From Clostridia bacterium (GTDB lineage Bacteria; Bacillota; Clostridia; TANB77; CAG-508), in the NCBI GenBank assembly GCA_017469445.1, contig JAFUGK010000008.1, forward strand, positions 1 through 64,000: a stretch of 64,000 bases of DNA, given 5' to 3'. The notes below the pieces were generated by a model. The model saw only the letters and a list, made by a program, of their open reading frames with translations, was not told where the DNA came from and ran no database searches. Positions 26,395-37,696 of the stretch are shown one piece after another. Every line of letters starts with the position of its first letter. Position 1 is the first letter of the stretch. The translations under genes were made by a program, and so were the position numbers.

Positions 26395-26952
26395 CTACAT
26401 CATTTTCTTTATCAAGTTTATTATATTTTCTTCTGATTCTTTATCATAGTTGTTGTACAATACATAGTCAAACATAGACATTAATTTTTTATCTGTAGTT
26501 ATCCTATTATAGTGTTCATCTATTTCTTTTAATCTAGCTTGTTCTACTTTTGAATCAAGATTTCTTTCAAGCACTTTTCCTTTTGCAACTTTCAAATCAT
26601 TTGGTAGTAAATATATAGTTTTTATATGAGGACAAATACGCTTAAAATCAGCCACTGTAGTATAATGCATTTCAAATACAGTATTTTTACTAGAGAAAAG
26701 AGATTCCTTTGTATATGCATATATATTACCTAGCATTTCAAACTGATATGCTATTTCCCCGTTATTTACCATTTTTTCTAATTCATCTTTACTAATAAAT
26801 ATCTTATCTTCATTTTTAACTTCTGTTTTTCTAGGAGCACGTGTTGTTATTATTCTTATTTTTTCAAATCCTAATTTTTCACACACTTTATCCTTGTAAT
26901 ATGATTTTCCTATTCCAGTTATTCCTGCAAATGCTAGTAAAATTTTTATCAC
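26395..26952 (-). CDS. Guanylate kinase-like P-loop protein
   Basis: The 185-residue protein has the P-loop AGITGIGKS (about 9-17) and then IRIITTRAPRKTEVKNEDKIFISKDE, the layout of the GMP-binding region of guanylate kinase. A lid region with LKVAKGKVLERN follows. The start appears to be GTG, directly after the stop of the 86-residue gene, and is somewhat uncertain. It may be a nucleotide or small-molecule kinase distinct from the housekeeping Gmk, since the GMP-binding residues are only partly kept. Confidence 0.65.
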   Translation of the reverse strand: MIKILLAFAGITGIGKSYYKDKVCEKLGFEKIRIITTRAPRKTEVKNEDKIFISKDELEKMVNNGEIAYQFEMLGNIYAYTKESLFSSKNTVFEMHYTTVADFKRICPHIKTIYLLPNDLKVAKGKVLERNLDSKVEQARLKEIDEHYNRITTDKKLMSMFDYVLYNNYDKESEENIINLIKKMM

Positions 26953-26955
26953 CTC

Positions 26956-27216
26956 TTATTTATCTTCTAATCCTGGTATTCCTATTTTATATTCAAAATC
27001 ACTCATATAGTCAAAAAGTTCTTTTACTCTTTTTAATGTAAGAATAGACATCTTTGGATGAGGACTTTTTTCATCTCTATTTATTAATTCTTGCTTATAA
27101 CAATTTTTGGTTAATTTATACATTAAATATCTTTTATCCATATATGTATAGTATATTTCCAATCCATTGTCTAGGTCTTTCCAGAAGTGGTTGAATGTGT
27201 ATTCTTTACTTTTCAT
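26956..27216 (-). CDS. Hypothetical 86-residue protein
   Basis: This short basic protein is rich in Tyr and Lys, with no membrane helix or recognisable motif. The middle reads YYTYMDKRYLMYKLTKNCYKQ and the end LKRVKELFDYMSDFEYKIGI. It lies 3 nt upstream of the GMP-kinase-like gene, so the two are coupled. The function is unknown. Confidence 0.6.
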   Translation of the reverse strand: MKSKEYTFNHFWKDLDNGLEIYYTYMDKRYLMYKLTKNCYKQELINRDEKSPHPKMSILTLKRVKELFDYMSDFEYKIGIPGLEDK

Positions 27217-27243
27217 TTTGAATTATACATTCCTTTCTTAAAT

Positions 27244-27363
27244 GTTGGAAAAGAATTGAGCAAAGTTCTAGGCAAACAAACGAGAAGAATCCGAGGCGTA
27301 CGAGGGTACGTCGCAAGATTTTCGAGTGAAGTTTAACGACGAAATTTGCCAATTGTTTTTCAA
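27244..27363. repeat. Family C structured element
   Basis: An outer stem of about 20 bp with a bulge and G-T pairs (27244-27264 with 27344-27363) encloses a core. The core contains CAAACGAGAAGAATCCGAGG, the hairpin GCGTAC-GAGG-GTACGT and TTTAACGACGAAATTTGCC. It is a single copy here, noticeably richer in GC than its surroundings, and without a reading frame. I have a weak impression that similar sequences are dispersed in clostridial genomes but cannot name it. It lies between ligA and the 86-residue gene. Confidence 0.6.
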
Positions 27364-27394
27364 CTTATCTCTTTTAATATTTTAAAATTTTCTC

Positions 27395-29593
<2,199 letters not shown>

Positions 29594-29606
29594 CTTAATC
29601 AAAATT

Positions 29607-30200
29607 TTAATCTTTAAGTAAGTCTTTGCCGTCTTTTAAATAATTCCAACCAGAAAATATAGTCGCAATTACTGAAATAAGCATCATTACAGACCAGAAA
29701 ATATTAATTAATAAGCTTAAGCCTGTAAGATTTCCATTTGCAAATGAGAAAAATTCATTTGTATCTAAAAATGCTGCTATAATTGCAATCATTTGTGTAA
29801 CTGTTTTTAGTTTGCCCCAAATATTTGCAGCTATAACCTTTCCTCCTTTTTCTACAGCAATTAATCTATATCCAGATACAACAAATTCTCTTGCTAGTAC
29901 AATTATTGGAATCCATGCTGGAAGTCTAGTTTGTTCTACTAACATTATTAATGCTGCTAAAACAAGAATTTTGTCTGCTAATGGATCTGCAAATTTTCCA
30001 AATGAAGTTACTTGATTAGTTTTCCTCGCAATTTGCCCATCTAACTTATCTGTAATTGATGCAATTACAAATATTATATTAATAATCCAATATTCTATTG
30101 GTACAATAAAAAAATCTCCCTGTATTCTTAAAAATGGAATAATAACCATTATTGGTACTAGCACTATTCTAAATATTGTAAGTTTATTAGGTAAATTCAT
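29607..30200 (-). CDS. pgsA: CDP-diacylglycerol-glycerol-3-phosphate 3-phosphatidyltransferase
   Basis: The 197-residue membrane enzyme has the CDP-alcohol phosphotransferase motif DGQIARKTNQVTSFGKFADPLAD (about 50-72, four Asp/Arg key positions kept) and about five transmembrane helices. It makes phosphatidylglycerol phosphate from CDP-diacylglycerol. The ATG follows GGAGAAG. It lies between addA and ligA in the same direction. Confidence 0.93.
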   Translation of the reverse strand: MNLPNKLTIFRIVLVPIMVIIPFLRIQGDFFIVPIEYWIINIIFVIASITDKLDGQIARKTNQVTSFGKFADPLADKILVLAALIMLVEQTRLPAWIPIIVLAREFVVSGYRLIAVEKGGKVIAANIWGKLKTVTQMIAIIAAFLDTNEFFSFANGNLTGLSLLINIFWSVMMLISVIATIFSGWNYLKDGKDLLKD

Positions 30201-30286
30201 AACTCTTCTCCTTATTTTTTAGTATATCTATTTTACCATTTAAAAGCATTTATATCAATATTCATATTGTAAATTTTATTCAAGAT

Positions 30287-30330
30287 CTGTCCCAAGTTGG
30301 GAATCATTCCCAATTTAGAAACGTCCCCAA
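30287..30330. repeat. REP-like palindromic repeat, copy 2, inside the addA 3' end
   Basis: The sequence GTCCC-AAGTTGGGAATCATTCCCAATTTAG is followed by AAACGTCCCC, nearly identical to 471-510. It overlaps the last eight codons of addA and its TGA stop. Confidence 0.8.
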
Positions 30331-33300
30331 GCAAGTTGAGTATATGTAAACTTCTGTTACTTTTTTGTTGGTAGCTTGCTCTAATGCTTTTTTGTAAATT
30401 TCAAGTTGAACATGGTATTTTTGTATTAACTCTTTCCCTTCTTGTACGTAATCTGTTTTATAATCTATTAATACTAAATTTCCATTTTCATCTTCATAAT
30501 ACAAGTCTATTATTCCTTGTACTAATATATTTTCATCAGTTCCTTCTTCATATATTTCTTTTGCTGGAATATTTATATAAAATGGTTCTTCTTTATATAC
30601 TTTTTTTGCTTTTCTTATTTTTTCTGCAAGTTTACTTTGCGTAAAATTATACAACACATCTGCATCTATCTGTTTTGCCTCATTTTCATTTATTATTTCT
30701 TTTTTAACCATTTCTTCTATCATTTCTATAATCTGCTCTTTTGTATTTATTTTATTTAAATCCATCTTCTGTAAACACAAGTGAATTAGTGTTCCTTTCT
30801 CCGCTCCTGTTAGTTTTGAAGTTTTAGTTAAAAATTTAGGCTTTGGAATTATAAATTCTGTGTTCTGATTTTTCTGCTTTATTTGCTTAATTTTACTTAC
30901 GGATGTTTTACTTTCAAGGGTTGTAGAAAATTGATTTTTATAGCTCCAATTAAGTAAATTATTTATTTTTTCAGCTATGCTTTTATCTTTAGGTATCCAT
31001 TTATTAATAATATCTTGTTTATCTATATTTTCTTCATTTTCACTTTTATTAATTATGTCTTTTTTATTATATACATAAACATCCATTAATTCTTTCATTA
31101 TTTTTTCATTTTTCAAATAAACCAATTCCAGCCATGCCAAATAAGATTTATATTGCTTTATCAAGCTAGAATTGATGTTTCCGTAAGCTTCTAATTCTTT
31201 TGTTTTATCAGAAATTGATTTCTTATAGTTTTTTTCTACTCCTGTTATTATTAATTTTTCTCTTGCCCTTGTCAATGCAACATACAAAACTCTCATTTCT
31301 TCTGCTATAGCTTCTTGCCTTGCTTTTATTCTTATTGCATCACGTGAAATGGTATTATATGATACTTTTATATCTGTATCTATATACTTTACACCAAATC
31401 CAATGTCTTGATGTAAAACAATACTATCATTTAAATCTCTCAAATTAAATTGCTTTGCTGTATCTGACAAAAACACAATTGGAAATTCAAGTCCTTTACT
31501 TTTATGTATACTCATTATTCTAACTACATTTTCATTCTCTCCAATCAGCTTAGCAGCACCTGTATCTGAATTGCTTAATTTTAGTTTATTCATAAAGTTA
31601 ATAAAATTAAATAATCCTTTATATGCAGTACTTTCAAATTTTTTTGCTTTCTCAAATAACATTTTTAAATTTGCAACTCTTACATTTCCATCTGGCATTA
31701 AACTTACATAATTGTAATATCCTGTTTCTAAGTATATAGTCCAAATTAATTCATCTATTCTAATATATTCTGATTTTACTCTCCATTCTTCTATTTTGTT
31801 TAAAAACTCCTCTATTTTTTGCCTTAGTTCCATATTTTCTTCTTCGCTTTTTGCTTTTTCTAAAGCCTCATAATAGTATCCATTTTGCTTATGTAATCTT
31901 ATTTTTAGCAAATCATTATCTGAAAAATTTCCTATACTACTCCTCATTACAGCTACAAGTGGAATATCTTGCAAAGGATTATCTATTACTTTTAATACAG
32001 ACATTATTGTTTGTATTTCTATAGTATCTAAATAATCTTCTCCTGTATCTGTAAATACTGGTATTTGCTCTTCTATTAATGCTTTTTCGTATATTGGTGC
32101 CAAATTTGTTGTTGCTCTAAGTAAAATAACTATATCTCTAAATTCTATTGGTCTATACTTTCTCTGTTTTTTATCAAATACATAATATTTTTCTTCTTTT
32201 AATTTTTTTATGCTATTTACAACAAATTTTGCTTCTATTTCTGTTTTTTCAGTATGTGCTTGTTCATCATCATCTTCTTCTTCATCTATCTTGGCCATAT
32301 CTATAATATGCAATTCAGCTTTTCCTGCATAATTTATATCTTTTTCAGGCTTATCATAATCTTTATCTTGTTTCAAAAATTCTTCATCAGTATAATCTAT
32401 ATCTCCTAGTTTTTTACTCATTATATTTTCAAAAATTATATTTGTTAAATCTAATATGTTTTTTCTACTTCTAAAATTTTTAAAAAGCTGAATTTTTAAA
32501 TCATCATTTTCCCTAAGTTCTTGTTTTAATTTATATTTTTCATATTTTTCCAAAAACAATTCCGGTCTAGCTTGTCTAAATTTATATATACTTTGCTTGA
32601 CATCTCCTACCATAAACATATTTTTACCATTTGATACTGATGTTAATATTTGCTCTTGCACCATATTACTATCTTGATATTCATCTACAGCAATTTCTGT
32701 AAATTGTTTCATATATTTTTTTGCTGTTTCCGTTTTTTCATAATTTCCTTTCTCATCTTGTTTTAGTAAAATTTCTAATGCAAAATGCTCTATATTATTA
32801 AAGTCTATAACATTTTTTTCACTTTTCTTTTTTTCATATAATTCAGAAAAAGAAATAATAATTTCCTTTATGCTTTTTAATATGTTATACATAAATTTTG
32901 CATCTGATTTGATTTGTGATGAATCATATGCAAAATATGTCTCTCTATCTTTCACAAATTTCTTTTTAATTGTATCTCTTAATTCTTTTGCTTTATCCTT
33001 TATATCTAAAGTAATTTTACTATCTTTCTTCCACGAAATATATTCTACACTATATGCTTTTTGCATCATTTCATCCCAAGTTTTAGCATTGTAAATAATG
33101 TTATTATATTCATTAATATCTGCTCTTAATATATCTGCATATTTTTTTGTTTCTGAGTATAAATCTAAATTTTTAGCCATTCTTTCTAATTTTTTAATTG
33201 AATTTTCTATATTTCCCTTAAATTCATCTACTATTATTTTTCCCCATATTGTATTTAATATTTCCGTATTCTCATCTATGTTAAATTCCTCTACTTTTTC

Positions 33301-33876
33301 AGATAACCATTTTTCTGGAAATGGATTACTTTGTATAAAATTATATATTTTAAGTATAATACTCTTTAAAGTATCATCATTTCTATATCCTTCATAAGTA
33401 TCTAATAATTTTATAAATCCTTTATTCTCTTCTTCATACAATTTTTCGAATATTTCTTCTATTGTTTCTTGTTTTATAAGTTCTATTTCAGCTGTATCTC
33501 CTATTCTAAAATTTGGAGATACTTCTATTTGATAAAAATTGTTTTTTATTACATCTAAACAAAATGAGTGAATTGTAGATATATTCGCCTTTCCTAGTAA
33601 TACTATTTGTTTTTGTAAATGCTCATCTTCTGGCGTTTCATCTAACTTTTTATATATTGCTTCTAATATTCTTTCTCTCATTTCTGCTGCTGCTGCATTT
33701 GTAAATGTAACCACCAATATTTTATCAATATCTATTTTTTCATTTATTATTTTTTGTATAATTCTTTCAACAAGTACAGCTGTTTTTCCACTTCCTGCAC
33801 CTGCCGCAACAAGTATGTTTTCTCCTTTTTCTTTTATTGCTTGTAATTGTTCATCTGTCCATTTCACATCACTCAT
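30304..33876 (-). CDS. addA: ATP-dependent helicase/nuclease subunit A (AddA)
   Basis: The start is set at the ATG at 33876 (MSDVKWTDEQLQAI). A longer frame to 33975 would run through the promoter at 33910-33938. The 1190-residue protein has the UvrD-type Walker A AAGAGSGKTAVLVERI, helicase motifs including VDEYQDSN, VGDVKQSIYKFR and YVALTRA, and a C-terminal RecB nuclease motif, VLIDYKTDYV. AddA works with AddB to resect double-strand breaks to Chi. addB is not adjacent, which is unusual. The last eight residues (LGTFLNWE) come from a REP-like repeat. Confidence 0.93.
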   Translation of the reverse strand: MSDVKWTDEQLQAIKEKGENILVAAGAGSGKTAVLVERIIQKIINEKIDIDKILVVTFTNAAAAEMRERILEAIYKKLDETPEDEHLQKQIVLLGKANISTIHSFCLDVIKNNFYQIEVSPNFRIGDTAEIELIKQETIEEIFEKLYEEENKGFIKLLDTYEGYRNDDTLKSIILKIYNFIQSNPFPEKWLSEKVEEFNIDENTEILNTIWGKIIVDEFKGNIENSIKKLERMAKNLDLYSETKKYADILRADINEYNNIIYNAKTWDEMMQKAYSVEYISWKKDSKITLDIKDKAKELRDTIKKKFVKDRETYFAYDSSQIKSDAKFMYNILKSIKEIIISFSELYEKKKSEKNVIDFNNIEHFALEILLKQDEKGNYEKTETAKKYMKQFTEIAVDEYQDSNMVQEQILTSVSNGKNMFMVGDVKQSIYKFRQARPELFLEKYEKYKLKQELRENDDLKIQLFKNFRSRKNILDLTNIIFENIMSKKLGDIDYTDEEFLKQDKDYDKPEKDINYAGKAELHIIDMAKIDEEEDDDEQAHTEKTEIEAKFVVNSIKKLKEEKYYVFDKKQRKYRPIEFRDIVILLRATTNLAPIYEKALIEEQIPVFTDTGEDYLDTIEIQTIMSVLKVIDNPLQDIPLVAVMRSSIGNFSDNDLLKIRLHKQNGYYYEALEKAKSEEENMELRQKIEEFLNKIEEWRVKSEYIRIDELIWTIYLETGYYNYVSLMPDGNVRVANLKMLFEKAKKFESTAYKGLFNFINFMNKLKLSNSDTGAAKLIGENENVVRIMSIHKSKGLEFPIVFLSDTAKQFNLRDLNDSIVLHQDIGFGVKYIDTDIKVSYNTISRDAIRIKARQEAIAEEMRVLYVALTRAREKLIITGVEKNYKKSISDKTKELEAYGNINSSLIKQYKSYLAWLELVYLKNEKIMKELMDVYVYNKKDIINKSENEENIDKQDIINKWIPKDKSIAEKINNLLNWSYKNQFSTTLESKTSVSKIKQIKQKNQNTEFIIPKPKFLTKTSKLTGAEKGTLIHLCLQKMDLNKINTKEQIIEMIEEMVKKEIINENEAKQIDADVLYNFTQSKLAEKIRKAKKVYKEEPFYINIPAKEIYEEGTDENILVQGIIDLYYEDENGNLVLIDYKTDYVQEGKELIQKYHVQLEIYKKALEQATNKKVTEVYIYSTCLGTFLNWE

Positions 33877-33909
33877 ACTATTTACCTCTATTACAATATT
33901 CTTGAATAA

Positions 33910-33938
33910 AGTATAATAATTATGCTCATTTCTGTCAA
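33910..33938 (-). promoter_or_regulatory. addA promoter
   Basis: On the reverse strand, a perfect TTGACA and TATACT are separated by 17 nt, about 34 nt before the addA start. Confidence 0.85.
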
Positions 33939-34068
33939 GTTTCAAATTGCCTATCGTTTTTATTTTTAACATCATTATTTTCCAACATAAAACTTCTTAC
34001 TTTTGAAATACTATAATTATATAATTTGTTATTCTATTTTTATTATGTAGGAAATTTATATAATTTAT

Positions 34069-34233
34069 AATTCTAAGTAATAATAATATTTTTTTGCTCC
34101 TTACTGGTCGGACTAATCATATAAATAACTTATAAAATTTTCAAAATCAGAAAAGTTAATCTATCTAATCTGTATGAATACGAGTCCTCCCAAACTGCGC
34201 GTCGCTACAAAAATATTATTATTACTTAGAATT
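34069..34233 (-). repeat. Family B structured element, copy 2
   Basis: A perfect 25-bp outer stem (34069-34093 with 34209-34233) encloses a core that matches 12685-12848 on the reverse strand over nearly its whole length. Three outer-stem pairs differ from copy 1 by compensatory changes. It lies in the 404-bp gap between the divergent addA promoter and the gene at 34281; the rest of that gap is AT-rich with no gene seen. Confidence 0.75.
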
Positions 34234-34280
34234 CAGAAAATACTAACAAATATTTCTATTATAAAAGGAGGTTAATTAAT

Positions 34281-34712
34281 ATGGAAGATGAAAATGTTGA
34301 AATATTAAACAAAATTCATAAAGGAATAGTAATGGGAATGGAATCTATTTCTGTTATTGAGCCTAAAGTTGGAGATAGAAATTTTAGAGATGATTTAAAT
34401 TACCAATATAACGAATATGGAAAAATTTTAGACAAAATTAATTCTACTGCAGAAACTTCTAATATTCAGCTAGAAGATACAACTACAGGTGAAAAAGTTA
34501 TGGGTTGGGCTACACTCCAAATGAATACAATTATGGATAAAAGTAATTCTCAAATTTCTGAAATATTAATTAGAGGAAATACTATGGGAATTATTGAAGG
34601 AAGAAAATTGTTAAACCAAAATCCAGATGCAACACAAGAAGTTAAGAATATATTAAATGAATTTGTAAAAATTCAAGAAAATAACATCGAAAAACTAAAA
34701 ACATATCTATAA
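34281..34712 (+). CDS. Hypothetical helical protein
   Basis: The 143-residue protein has a strong GGAGG site and an ATG start. It is acidic and predicted to be all helical, with EDENVEILNKIHKGIVMGMES at the start and a Asn/Asp-rich centre. The helix pattern recalls four-helix-bundle DUF2383-type or ferritin-like proteins, but metal ligands are not evident. Location upstream of a small HTH gene suggests a two-gene unit. Confidence 0.6.
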   Translation: MEDENVEILNKIHKGIVMGMESISVIEPKVGDRNFRDDLNYQYNEYGKILDKINSTAETSNIQLEDTTTGEKVMGWATLQMNTIMDKSNSQISEILIRGNTMGIIEGRKLLNQNPDATQEVKNILNEFVKIQENNIEKLKTYL

Positions 34713-34793
34713 TTTGATGGAAAAGTAGCTTATTTGCAAATATCTTATTTATATAATCATTTTAGTATAAAATTAGTCTGTGAGGTGAATTTT

Positions 34794-35012
34794 ATGCTAA
34801 ATTTCAATATTAATGAACTATTGAAAAAGAGGAACAAAAGCAAATATTGGTTATGTCAAAATATGAATATTACAAGCAGAAATTTAAACAGAGTAATAAA
34901 TGGCGAAACTTCTTCTATTTCCTTTAGATATATTGAAGAATTTTGCAAATACCTAGATTGTACACCTTCAGAACTAATTGAAATAACAGAAAACAAGAAA
35001 AAAGAAGCATAA
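34794..35012 (+). CDS. Small XRE-type helix-turn-helix regulator
   Basis: The ATG at 34794 is preferred over 34734 because of GAGGTG upstream and because the product then starts directly with the HTH. The 72-residue protein is essentially one Cro/C1-type DNA-binding domain: LLKKRNKSKYWLCQNMNI, then NLNRVINGETSSISF as recognition helix, and LDCTPSELIEI. Genes of this size are common as stand-alone regulators. The target is unknown; the gene before it is a candidate. Confidence 0.8.
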   Translation: MLNFNINELLKKRNKSKYWLCQNMNITSRNLNRVINGETSSISFRYIEEFCKYLDCTPSELIEITENKKKEA

Positions 35013-35016
35013 ACTA

Positions 35017-35049
35017 AAACCCCTTTCTAAATTATAGAAAGGGGTTTTC
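35017..35049. terminator. Bidirectional terminator
   Basis: AAAACCCCTTTCTA pairs with TAGAAAGGGGTTTT over 14 bp, between the HTH gene and the convergent spoIIQ-like gene. Confidence 0.9.
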
Positions 35050-35050
35050 T

Positions 35051-35884
35051 TTATTGTTTTAAATATATACTTGGGTCTAAATATTCATTATCCTTTAGTA
35101 TTTCAAAATGAAGATGTGGTTCATCTAAAATTTCAAATGTAGCAGTATTTCCAACAGTTCCAATGGTTTGTCCACTTTCTACGGTTTCACCTTCTGTAAC
35201 AAATTCTGCAGTTAATAAATTTGCATAAACTGTTTTAAAGCCATTATCATGCAATATTGTTACTGTTAATCCATATCTTGGATCATTTTTTATTGTACTT
35301 ACCTTTCCATTAGCAGATGCTTTAACAACAGTAGTTTTTTCTGCTTTTATATCTATTCCATTATGTGAAACCCATTCCTCTAATGTTTCTGAATATACAA
35401 GTTTATCATTTGCAAATTCCCTTATTATTTCACCTTGTACAGGAACAGTAAATACAGGGTCTTTTGCTTCTTCAGTACTTGCTACTGTCTCCAGGTTATC
35501 ATTTTCTACAATTGCATTTTCAGTTTCTTGGCTTACAGTTTGAACAGTGTCTTCTTCAATTTCTTCCTGCTCTTGCACTTGAAATATTGTTTCTTTTTTT
35601 TCTAGTTCTACATTTTCTTCTTGCTCATTTTTTAATTCAGCTACTGTTTTTCCTATTTCAGTACTAGCATCTTGTACTATATTTTCAGTAGTTATTGTAT
35701 TTGGCACTAAACTAGATATTTTGCTTGTACTGTACTCTCCTTCTAAAGCATCATTTTTAAGCTTATTGCTAAATAACATCATTCCAACCACAAATGCGAT
35801 AATCGCAACTACAATTACACCACCTGCTGCATATATCAAGGTTCTGTTGTTATCAATTTCATGTTTCCTTGTTTCTCTTCTCAT
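35051..35884 (-). CDS. spoIIQ: SpoIIQ-like M23-family sporulation membrane protein
   Basis: The 277-residue protein has one transmembrane helix (about 17-38), a long Glu/Thr-rich linker and a C-terminal LytM/M23 domain. Zinc ligands appear intact: HNGID (His and Asp) and HLHFEI near the end. SpoIIQ in the forespore membrane pairs with SpoIIIAH across the intermembrane space during engulfment. Clostridial SpoIIQ keeps zinc residues that Bacillus SpoIIQ has lost, which fits. Position immediately after spoIID and sigF supports the name over a general M23 peptidase. Confidence 0.8.
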   Translation of the reverse strand: MRRETRKHEIDNNRTLIYAAGGVIVVAIIAFVVGMMLFSNKLKNDALEGEYSTSKISSLVPNTITTENIVQDASTEIGKTVAELKNEQEENVELEKKETIFQVQEQEEIEEDTVQTVSQETENAIVENDNLETVASTEEAKDPVFTVPVQGEIIREFANDKLVYSETLEEWVSHNGIDIKAEKTTVVKASANGKVSTIKNDPRYGLTVTILHDNGFKTVYANLLTAEFVTEGETVESGQTIGTVGNTATFEILDEPHLHFEILKDNEYLDPSIYLKQ

Positions 35885-35950
35885 TTTATCCTCCTAAAAA
35901 TATTTTTTCTATTAGAATTATTTCCTATTTTTTGGAGTTTATACTTTATT

Positions 35951-36937
35951 TTAGTAATTAATTATTTCCACACCTTGATAAAAATGTTTTATTATTTCCT
36001 CATAATTTTTACCTTGTTTGGCTAAGCTATCACTTCCTGTTTGGCTAAGCCCTACACCATGTCCATATCCTTTTACTGAGAAAACTACTTTTTCTCCATC
36101 CATTTCTGCTCCAAAATTAGCAGATTTCAATCCAAATATGCTTCTAGCCTCTACTCCAGACAAATTAATATTTCCTACTCTAATGGTTCTTACTCTTCCA
36201 GAATCAGTGTATTCTAATATTTTTATTGGCTCGTCTACTGTCCAATCAATCTCCGCTTCGTCATGCTTTTCTTTCAGTTTGCTTAGCACTTCTTCTTTTG
36301 TTAGCTCTACTGTAGATAAATATTGAGAATAATTTTCTTCTCCAGATGTTGCAACTACTTGCAAATATGGATATCCGCTTCCTCCCCACACATTTATTGG
36401 AACTTCTGTAGTACCTCCACTATTCGAATGAAAAAATGCATTTATAGGTTCACCACTATATGTTACTATTTTACCTTTGGTATCATTTACTGCTTCTTCA
36501 ATTTTTGCCCAATTAGTTTCTTTTTCACTTTCTTCCCATCTATTTAATCTATCCTCCTTAGATATCCATGCTTGGCAACAGTTTGAATTATCGCAAATAT
36601 CTGCTCTTTCGTGCTTAGTTCCATTATGCATTATTGTGTATATAGTATAAGTTCTTGCAACTACAGCCTGTGCTTTTAATGCTTCTATATCATAGCTTGC
36701 AGGCATTTCAGCAGACACAACTCCTAATAAATACTCATCCAAATTTAATTCTTCTATCTCTCCTGTAGAATTATGTAATAATTTTATAGTATTATATTTT
36801 GAATATTCATACTGTGCTTCTTCATTATTTTCCTCTATATTACTTACTTGTTCTATCTGATTAGTTTTTGTGAAAATTATGGGAATTACAAAAGTAAATA
36901 TTATAATTGAAAAAAAATATATAACTATCTTTCTCAT
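35951..36937 (-). CDS. spoIID: Stage II sporulation protein D (SpoIID)
   Basis: The ATG at 36937 follows GAGGTG closely. The 328-residue product has an N-terminal membrane helix and the SpoIID/LytB domain, with LDEYLLGVVSAEMPASYDIEALKAQAVVARTYT and later FHSNSGGTTE and GYGHGVGLSQ. SpoIID is a lytic transglycosylase that works with SpoIIP and SpoIIM to remodel peptidoglycan during engulfment. It lies 11 nt after sigF, so it is in the same operon, an order found in several Clostridia. Confidence 0.93.
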   Translation of the reverse strand: MRKIVIYFFSIIIFTFVIPIIFTKTNQIEQVSNIEENNEEAQYEYSKYNTIKLLHNSTGEIEELNLDEYLLGVVSAEMPASYDIEALKAQAVVARTYTIYTIMHNGTKHERADICDNSNCCQAWISKEDRLNRWEESEKETNWAKIEEAVNDTKGKIVTYSGEPINAFFHSNSGGTTEVPINVWGGSGYPYLQVVATSGEENYSQYLSTVELTKEEVLSKLKEKHDEAEIDWTVDEPIKILEYTDSGRVRTIRVGNINLSGVEARSIFGLKSANFGAEMDGEKVVFSVKGYGHGVGLSQTGSDSLAKQGKNYEEIIKHFYQGVEIINY

Positions 36938-36948
36938 ACGCACCTCTT

Positions 36949-37665
36949 TTAAGCTATGAGCTTGTTTCTCATAGATGATAATATCTTTTTTTCTATTCTA
37001 GATACTTGCACTTGTGTAATTCCCAATATTTTTGCCACTTCAGTTTGTGTTTTTTCTTTATAATATCGAAGTACTATTATCTCTTTTTCTCTTGAATTTA
37101 AACTATCTATTAATTCTTTTAAAAATATTTTATCTGTAATCATACTAGCTTCATCTATTCCTGTTTCTATTATTTCTATTTTACTAGGTCCATCGTCTTT
37201 GTTAGTATCATCATTAATAGATTCAATAGTTCTACTAGAGTCTATTGCAACTGCTATTTCTTCTTTTGTTACATTTAGCTTTTCTGCCAGCAAATTTATA
37301 CTTATTTCTTTTCCTTCTTTTTTTATATACTCTTGTTGTAATTCGTTTATTTTCATGCTAAGTTCTTTTATACTTCTACTTACTTTTATTAGTCCATCAT
37401 CTCTTATGAATCTTTTTATTTCTCCTAATATGTATGGTACTGCATATGTAGATATTTTCACATCAAAACTTGTATCAAAGCGTTTTATTGCCTTTATAAA
37501 TCCCATACAACCTATTTGATACAAATCTTCTACTTCATAACCTCTGCCAATAAATCTTTTAACAATACTCCATGTGAGTCCATTATTGCCTTTTAATATT
37601 TCTTCCATTTTTTCTTCATTACCATTTTGTGCTGCAATAATGTCCTCTCTCTTTGTCTCATACAT
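36949..37665 (-). CDS. sigF: Forespore sigma factor SigF
   Basis: The 238-residue sigma-70 family protein has region 2 with YQIGCMGFIKAIKRFD and STYAVPYILGEIKRFIRDD, and region 4 with REKEIIVLRYYKEKTQTEVAKILGITQVQVSR. It follows spoIIAA and spoIIAB, so it is the sigma-F of the anti-sigma/anti-anti-sigma module. It directs early forespore transcription. SpoIIAB holds it inactive until SpoIIAA is dephosphorylated. Confidence 0.93.
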   Translation of the reverse strand: MYETKREDIIAAQNGNEEKMEEILKGNNGLTWSIVKRFIGRGYEVEDLYQIGCMGFIKAIKRFDTSFDVKISTYAVPYILGEIKRFIRDDGLIKVSRSIKELSMKINELQQEYIKKEGKEISINLLAEKLNVTKEEIAVAIDSSRTIESINDDTNKDDGPSKIEIIETGIDEASMITDKIFLKELIDSLNSREKEIIVLRYYKEKTQTEVAKILGITQVQVSRIEKKILSSMRNKLIA

Positions 37666-37696
37666 AATAGCCCCTTTCTTTTGTAATTTATATGTA

